From Verrucomicrobiales bacterium (GTDB lineage: Bacteria; Verrucomicrobiota; Verrucomicrobiia; Verrucomicrobiales; DEV007), in the NCBI GenBank assembly GCA_013911195.1, contig JACETS010000012.1:1-27395 (forward strand): a stretch of DNA of 27,395 nt. Direction: 5' to 3'. Below, one piece after another: positions 23,891 through 27,395 of this stretch. Numbering within the stretch: position 1 is the stretch's first letter; each line of letters opens with the position of its first letter. The notes beneath the pieces are model-generated. The model worked only from the letters and a program-made list of their open reading frames with translations, ran no database searches and was not told where the DNA came from. The position numbers and the translations under genes were made by a program.

Positions 23891-25294
23891 TCAGACTTCA
23901 CTAAGAGTTTCACTGCTTCCTCCAAAGCTATCAGCCTTGACGCCTAGTTTATGAAGCATGGTTAGATAAAGATTGGAGAGAGGTAGTTCAGTATAACTCA
24001 TTTCACCTCGCCATCCTGAGTCACTACTAATACCAGAAGTCGACTGATTTTTCTCGTTGCCCTGACCATACTTCAGATATTGACCATGCTTAAAACCGAG
24101 CTTACCGCCGCCAAGCAGAAGGAGTGGATAGTTACGTGAAAGATGAAAAGCGCTAGATGCTGATCCGAAAAGGAGCGCAGTGTGATCTAACATATTCCCC
24201 TCGCCTCCAGGTTCGGGAGTTTCCTTAAGTCGAGTAGCAAAACGGCCAAGTTCCTCATTAATGAAACGGCAATATTTTCCAAAATTCTTATAGCCGTCAG
24301 GTTTCTTAGTCTCATGAGAGAGTTGGTGAGTCAGCTTAAATCCCACAGCACGCGCAAGGTAGTCACTGATACCCACTCCATTTTCTCGCCCGAACTGGTA
24401 AGTGGCCACCCGCGTCGAATCAGTTTTAAAAGCGAGATAAATCAACTCATACATGGTCTGTAAGAACGTGCGAGGATCCTCGGGTGTAATGTCTAGCTTA
24501 AGATGATCCACATCCACCCGCGGCAGAGGAATATTTAACCACCTCTTGGATCTCTCAATTTTAACTTCAGTGTCGCGCACAGACTGTAGATACTCGGCAA
24601 GGGTTTCTTGATCATGCTTGGACAATGAACGCTTGAGAGAACGAGCATCCTGCATTAGCTCGTCAAGAGCACTCTGACTAAGAGCCAATTGGTGAGCTGC
24701 GTCAGGACCATCTTTGACAAAAAGCATATCGAAAATTCTTTTAGGCTTATGCTCAGCTGGAATAGGTTTTCCATTCCGGTTATAGGACATCGTATGAGCA
24801 CCACGAGGAGATCCAGTCCCACCATCCGTAGACATTACGAGAGAGGCATGACGAGTATGCTTTCCAGCGTGTTCAGCAAAGACCTGATCAAGTGAAATAC
24901 TGTTTTGATAATCTCCATCTGCCCCTGTATCAGCCCCTGTAAGAAATTGGTCCGCATTAGCATGTCCATGTACACGTCTTACAGCCGGATGCGATAAACC
25001 TGAGAAAACTGTTAACTCTTGTTTTAGTGGTTCAAGAGTTTCCATGCATTTTGTCAGAGTAAAGTCCTTACCGGCTCCGTGAGGGAACCAACTCCAATCA
25101 TTAAAAGATGGATCCTTTTCTAATGGCATTGGAACACCATCAGGTAAATAAAAGCAGGCCAACCTTTTGCGCTTCTCTTGAGGGCTTGCAGCGGACGCTA
25201 TTTGATTAAAAGATTCAAACCAAGGCAGGGCCAGGGCCACGCCAGAACCACGCAGAAATTTTCGACGATCCAGTGAAGATATTTTCATGGTCAT
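23891..25294 (-). CDS. DUF1552 family exported protein
   Basis: A 467-residue protein of the DUF1552 family, common in Verrucomicrobiota, Planctomycetota and Myxococcota and of unknown function. The N-terminus, SSLDRRKFLRGSGVALALPWF, has a twin-arginine pair (R10-R11) followed by a hydrophobic stretch, a Tat export signal. Recognisable family segments include RLACFYLPDGVPMP, TVFSGLSHPAVRRVHGHANADQFLTG (in pieces), ISLDQVFAEHAG, and the closing ALLFGSASSAFH and LLLLGGGKLGFKHGQYL. Starts at ATG 25294 or ATG 25288 would give nearly the same protein. The upstream DUF1592-type gene ends 13 bp before it on the same strand; the two families are regularly found as neighbours in these phyla, so they probably form one operon and one periplasmic complex or pathway. 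No catalytic residues can be named. Confidence 0.92.
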   Translation of the reverse strand: MTMKISSLDRRKFLRGSGVALALPWFESFNQIASAASPQEKRKRLACFYLPDGVPMPLEKDPSFNDWSWFPHGAGKDFTLTKCMETLEPLKQELTVFSGLSHPAVRRVHGHANADQFLTGADTGADGDYQNSISLDQVFAEHAGKHTRHASLVMSTDGGTGSPRGAHTMSYNRNGKPIPAEHKPKRIFDMLFVKDGPDAAHQLALSQSALDELMQDARSLKRSLSKHDQETLAEYLQSVRDTEVKIERSKRWLNIPLPRVDVDHLKLDITPEDPRTFLQTMYELIYLAFKTDSTRVATYQFGRENGVGISDYLARAVGFKLTHQLSHETKKPDGYKNFGKYCRFINEELGRFATRLKETPEPGGEGNMLDHTALLFGSASSAFHLSRNYPLLLLGGGKLGFKHGQYLKYGQGNEKNQSTSGISSDSGWRGEMSYTELPLSNLYLTMLHKLGVKADSFGGSSETLSEV

Positions 25295-25307
25295 TTATTC
25301 TATTATC

Positions 25308-27395
25308 CTATTTTAACTGAAATAAATCACTTTGCACGATAAGAATTACAAGATCGGCAAGACCGTCGCCACGCTCTTTTAATTCAGAGGAAATTTTCTC
25401 AACAAGAGAGCGGTCACCAAATGTTAAAGGTCTTCCAAGAGCATAGGAGGCCATTTTATAACACAACGCCCTAGCGAATTGATCCTGACGATTCTCCATT
25501 AAGTAGTCTTTGAGTCCCTCAATTCCTCTTAATTCATGTTTGTTGTATAGCTTACTCGTAGAATCGACTGGGTTTTTACCAATAGAATCACGCCATTTAC
25601 CAACAGCATCAAAATTTTCAAAGGCTATTCCCCAAGGATCTATTTTCACATGACATGACATACAAGCCGGGTCGTTTCGGTGATCTTCCATTCGCTCTTT
25701 GAGTGTAAGCTTAAGAATTTCTGGATCCGCCAAATCAATTTCTGGAACAGCTGGCGGGGGCGGGGGCGGCGGATCATTAAGAATATTTTCTAGAAGCCAA
25801 ATCCCTCGCTTCAGAGGATGGGAATCCTTACCGTCTGAATTCATTGCCAACAGACCTGCCTGAGTAAGAACACCTCCTCGTTCTGAACTAAGGGGTAATT
25901 TAACAGGTCGAAATTCATTACCAAATACTTCCGGTAAATTATAATGCCGTGCGAGCCGATCGTTAATCACTGCATAATTAGAATTCAAAAAATGCATAAT
26001 TGAGTCATTATTTTTCAGCACCTCTTTAAAAAAAGCTATCGGCTCTTTTGTCATTTCCTCCATCAGCAATGGATCAACATCACGATATGTTTTCTTATCT
26101 AACTTGAGAAAATCAAGTGACTCTAGACCTAACCATTGCCGTGTAAAATGGTGGGCAAATCTTTCAGCCTTTGGGTTGGCTAGCAATCGACGTGTCTGCT
26201 CCCTAATGATTTTCGGATCTCTTAATTTTCCTTTGGCAGCAATTTTTAGAAGCTCATCATCAGGAGAGCTGCTCCAGAGAAAAAAGGAAAGCCGGCTTGC
26301 CAAGTCGAAATCTGAAATGGGCTTACTTACCTTCTCTTCATTGCTGCTTTCGAGGGATAGATACAAAAATTTAGGAGATGATAATACGGTGGCGAGAACC
26401 TCTAAAATAGCCTCCTGAAAATCACCGCATTGAGGCCTTATTTTTGCAAAAAGACGCAACTTTTGATCAACCTCTTCTTTAGTTATGACTCGACGCCAAG
26501 CGCGTTGCATAAAATTAGTCAAAATTTCCCGCGCATATTTTTTTTCATCATCTTCATATTGGCTATCAATGAATATTTGTGAGTGAGATTTTGGAGGCCA
26601 TACTTCATGGTGAGGTGCGGTGATTTCTAGGTAATCAAATTGCACGTCAACAGGCACACTTGAACAATTCTTAAACGACAAAAACTCTGCCGGGTTTGGC
26701 AACTGACCAAGTTTCTGAATGTGGCGATACGCATTACGGGCAATTTCACTCAACCTCACATCCCAGTGATAAAATTCAGGCTTGTCTGGAGGAGCAGTTA
26801 CTGTGATATCATGATCACTTGCTCGAACCAAAACCCGAGAATCATTACTTGCTTGGTTTCCAAAAAATAATCTTAGTGTCGGCGAATGTTTACTCTCTAG
26901 GTTTACTTTAGAAGCTCGAATACGAACTCGCATAGTGCCAGCATCTGGAAGACCATCTCCAACATCAAAAATATATCGCTTATTGGGTGGAATCACCACG
27001 ACCCCAGTGGAAATTGGGGGGATGTCGGGTTTAATTTTAATTGGCTTCCATGCATATTTAGCACCACCATAACCCCACCGAGTTCCGATACCTTGGCCGG
27101 TTAGTTGATTCTTGAAATGAGCATCATTTAACCCTCCTAAGTATTTATTACCCTGATTTTTTAAGGCCTCCTTGAGAGCAATATTTTCATTTTCTATCTG
27201 CTGAAGAATGTTTTCAACGTTTGCCACATATTTGGCATCGATTTGAGCGGCTGCAGTTTTCATGGTTACTCCATAATAAACCGGTCTTGGTTGCTCTCCC
27301 CTGATAGTCGCCAAGGCTAAAGCCTTCCGAGCTAATTGCCTGTACTGTTGCAATTGAGTCACCGTCATCTGCAACATTTCAGAACTATTTTTAAG
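25308..27395 (-). CDS. DUF1592/DUF1588/DUF1585 cytochrome-type protein, 5' end beyond window
   Basis: The frame is open to the right edge (LKNSSEMLQMTVTQ...), so the ATG at 27377 is internal; a haem-binding PSCyt1-like domain and DUF1587 are expected upstream. Visible parts, counted from that Met: a carbohydrate-binding-like beta region (about 100-255); DUF1595-like helices (about 275-345, ILTNFMQRAWRRVITKEEV); DUF1592 (about 355-500, LASRLSFFLWSSSPDDELL and the family AVINDRLARHYNLP); DUF1588 (about 505-605, RGGVLTQAGLLA, a run of seven prolines, and CMSCHVKIDPWGIAFENFD with a CxxCH haem site); and DUF1585 (about 615-689, FARALCYKMASYALGR). Such proteins are thought to be periplasmic electron-transfer components, but function is not established. 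It leads into the DUF1552 gene with a 13 bp gap. Confidence 0.92.
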   Translation of the reverse strand, partial: LKNSSEMLQMTVTQLQQYRQLARKALALATIRGEQPRPVYYGVTMKTAAAQIDAKYVANVENILQQIENENIALKEALKNQGNKYLGGLNDAHFKNQLTGQGIGTRWGYGGAKYAWKPIKIKPDIPPISTGVVVIPPNKRYIFDVGDGLPDAGTMRVRIRASKVNLESKHSPTLRLFFGNQASNDSRVLVRASDHDITVTAPPDKPEFYHWDVRLSEIARNAYRHIQKLGQLPNPAEFLSFKNCSSVPVDVQFDYLEITAPHHEVWPPKSHSQIFIDSQYEDDEKKYAREILTNFMQRAWRRVITKEEVDQKLRLFAKIRPQCGDFQEAILEVLATVLSSPKFLYLSLESSNEEKVSKPISDFDLASRLSFFLWSSSPDDELLKIAAKGKLRDPKIIREQTRRLLANPKAERFAHHFTRQWLGLESLDFLKLDKKTYRDVDPLLMEEMTKEPIAFFKEVLKNNDSIMHFLNSNYAVINDRLARHYNLPEVFGNEFRPVKLPLSSERGGVLTQAGLLAMNSDGKDSHPLKRGIWLLENILNDPPPPPPPAVPEIDLADPEILKLTLKERMEDHRNDPACMSCHVKIDPWGIAFENFDAVGKWRDSIGKNPVDSTSKLYNKHELRGIEGLKDYLMENRQDQFARALCYKMASYALGRPLTFGDRSLVEKISSELKERGDGLADLVILIVQSDLFQLK

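Noticed and set aside
25753..25772. G-rich run (GGCGGGGGCGGGGGCGGCGG), considered as a G-quadruplex or repeat element.
   Set aside because: On the coding strand it encodes the seven-proline stretch conserved in DUF1588 proteins, which explains it.

Overview
This AT-rich window (about 40% GC by eye) looks like chromosomal DNA of a PVC-superphylum bacterium, most likely a marine or aquatic member of the Verrucomicrobiota; Planctomycetota is the alternative. The reasons are family-level: a DUF1592/DUF1588/DUF1585 cytochrome-type protein paired with a DUF1552 protein, a PVC-type membrane-bound dehydrogenase with a CxxCH haem site, a PQQ-like beta-propeller protein starting DWPNWQGPN, an FG-GAP/UnbV protein and a type I sulfatase. 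I see no tRNA, rRNA, CRISPR array, insertion sequence or phage gene. No gene-free stretch exceeds 300 bases.

Layout. 1-524 (+): 3' end of a PLP-dependent class V aminotransferase. 530-3262 (-): a secreted beta-propeller protein followed by leucyl aminopeptidase PepA. 3331-4011 (+): an acidic SAM-methyltransferase-like protein. 4015-8262 (-): in transcription order, a small secreted orphan, a TonB-dependent receptor and a secreted protein with gingipain-like (C25, clan CD) features. 8312-12344 (-): in transcription order, mannonate dehydratase UxuA, aminopeptidase P and an RhlE-type DEAD-box helicase with a long basic tail. 12449-15313 (+): a lipoprotein-like FG-GAP/UnbV/thioredoxin-like protein interrupted by one in-frame TGA. 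15363-17450 (-): an EF-G resembling the FusA2 subgroup, with a good intrinsic terminator. 17609-22276 (-): a 1555-residue fusion (neutral-ceramidase-like, LamG, PVC dehydrogenase propeller, HEAT-like repeats, CxxCH cytochrome). 22405-23853 (+): a divergently transcribed sulfatase. 23891-27395 (-): the DUF1592-family protein, cut by the window edge, followed 13 bp later by the DUF1552 protein.

How the genes may work together. Most exported proteins here fit a heterotroph that breaks down and imports complex organic matter: an outer-membrane receptor, a possible secreted peptidase, two cytosolic peptidases, a uronate-pathway enzyme, a sulfatase and large periplasmic haem proteins. The items most worth following up are the in-frame TGA at 14060-14062, the five-part fusion at 17609-22276 beside the sulfatase, and the C25-like protein at 4015-5460. 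I found no defence system or recognisable mobile island; the window reads as mostly ordinary chromosome with unusual multidomain exported proteins.
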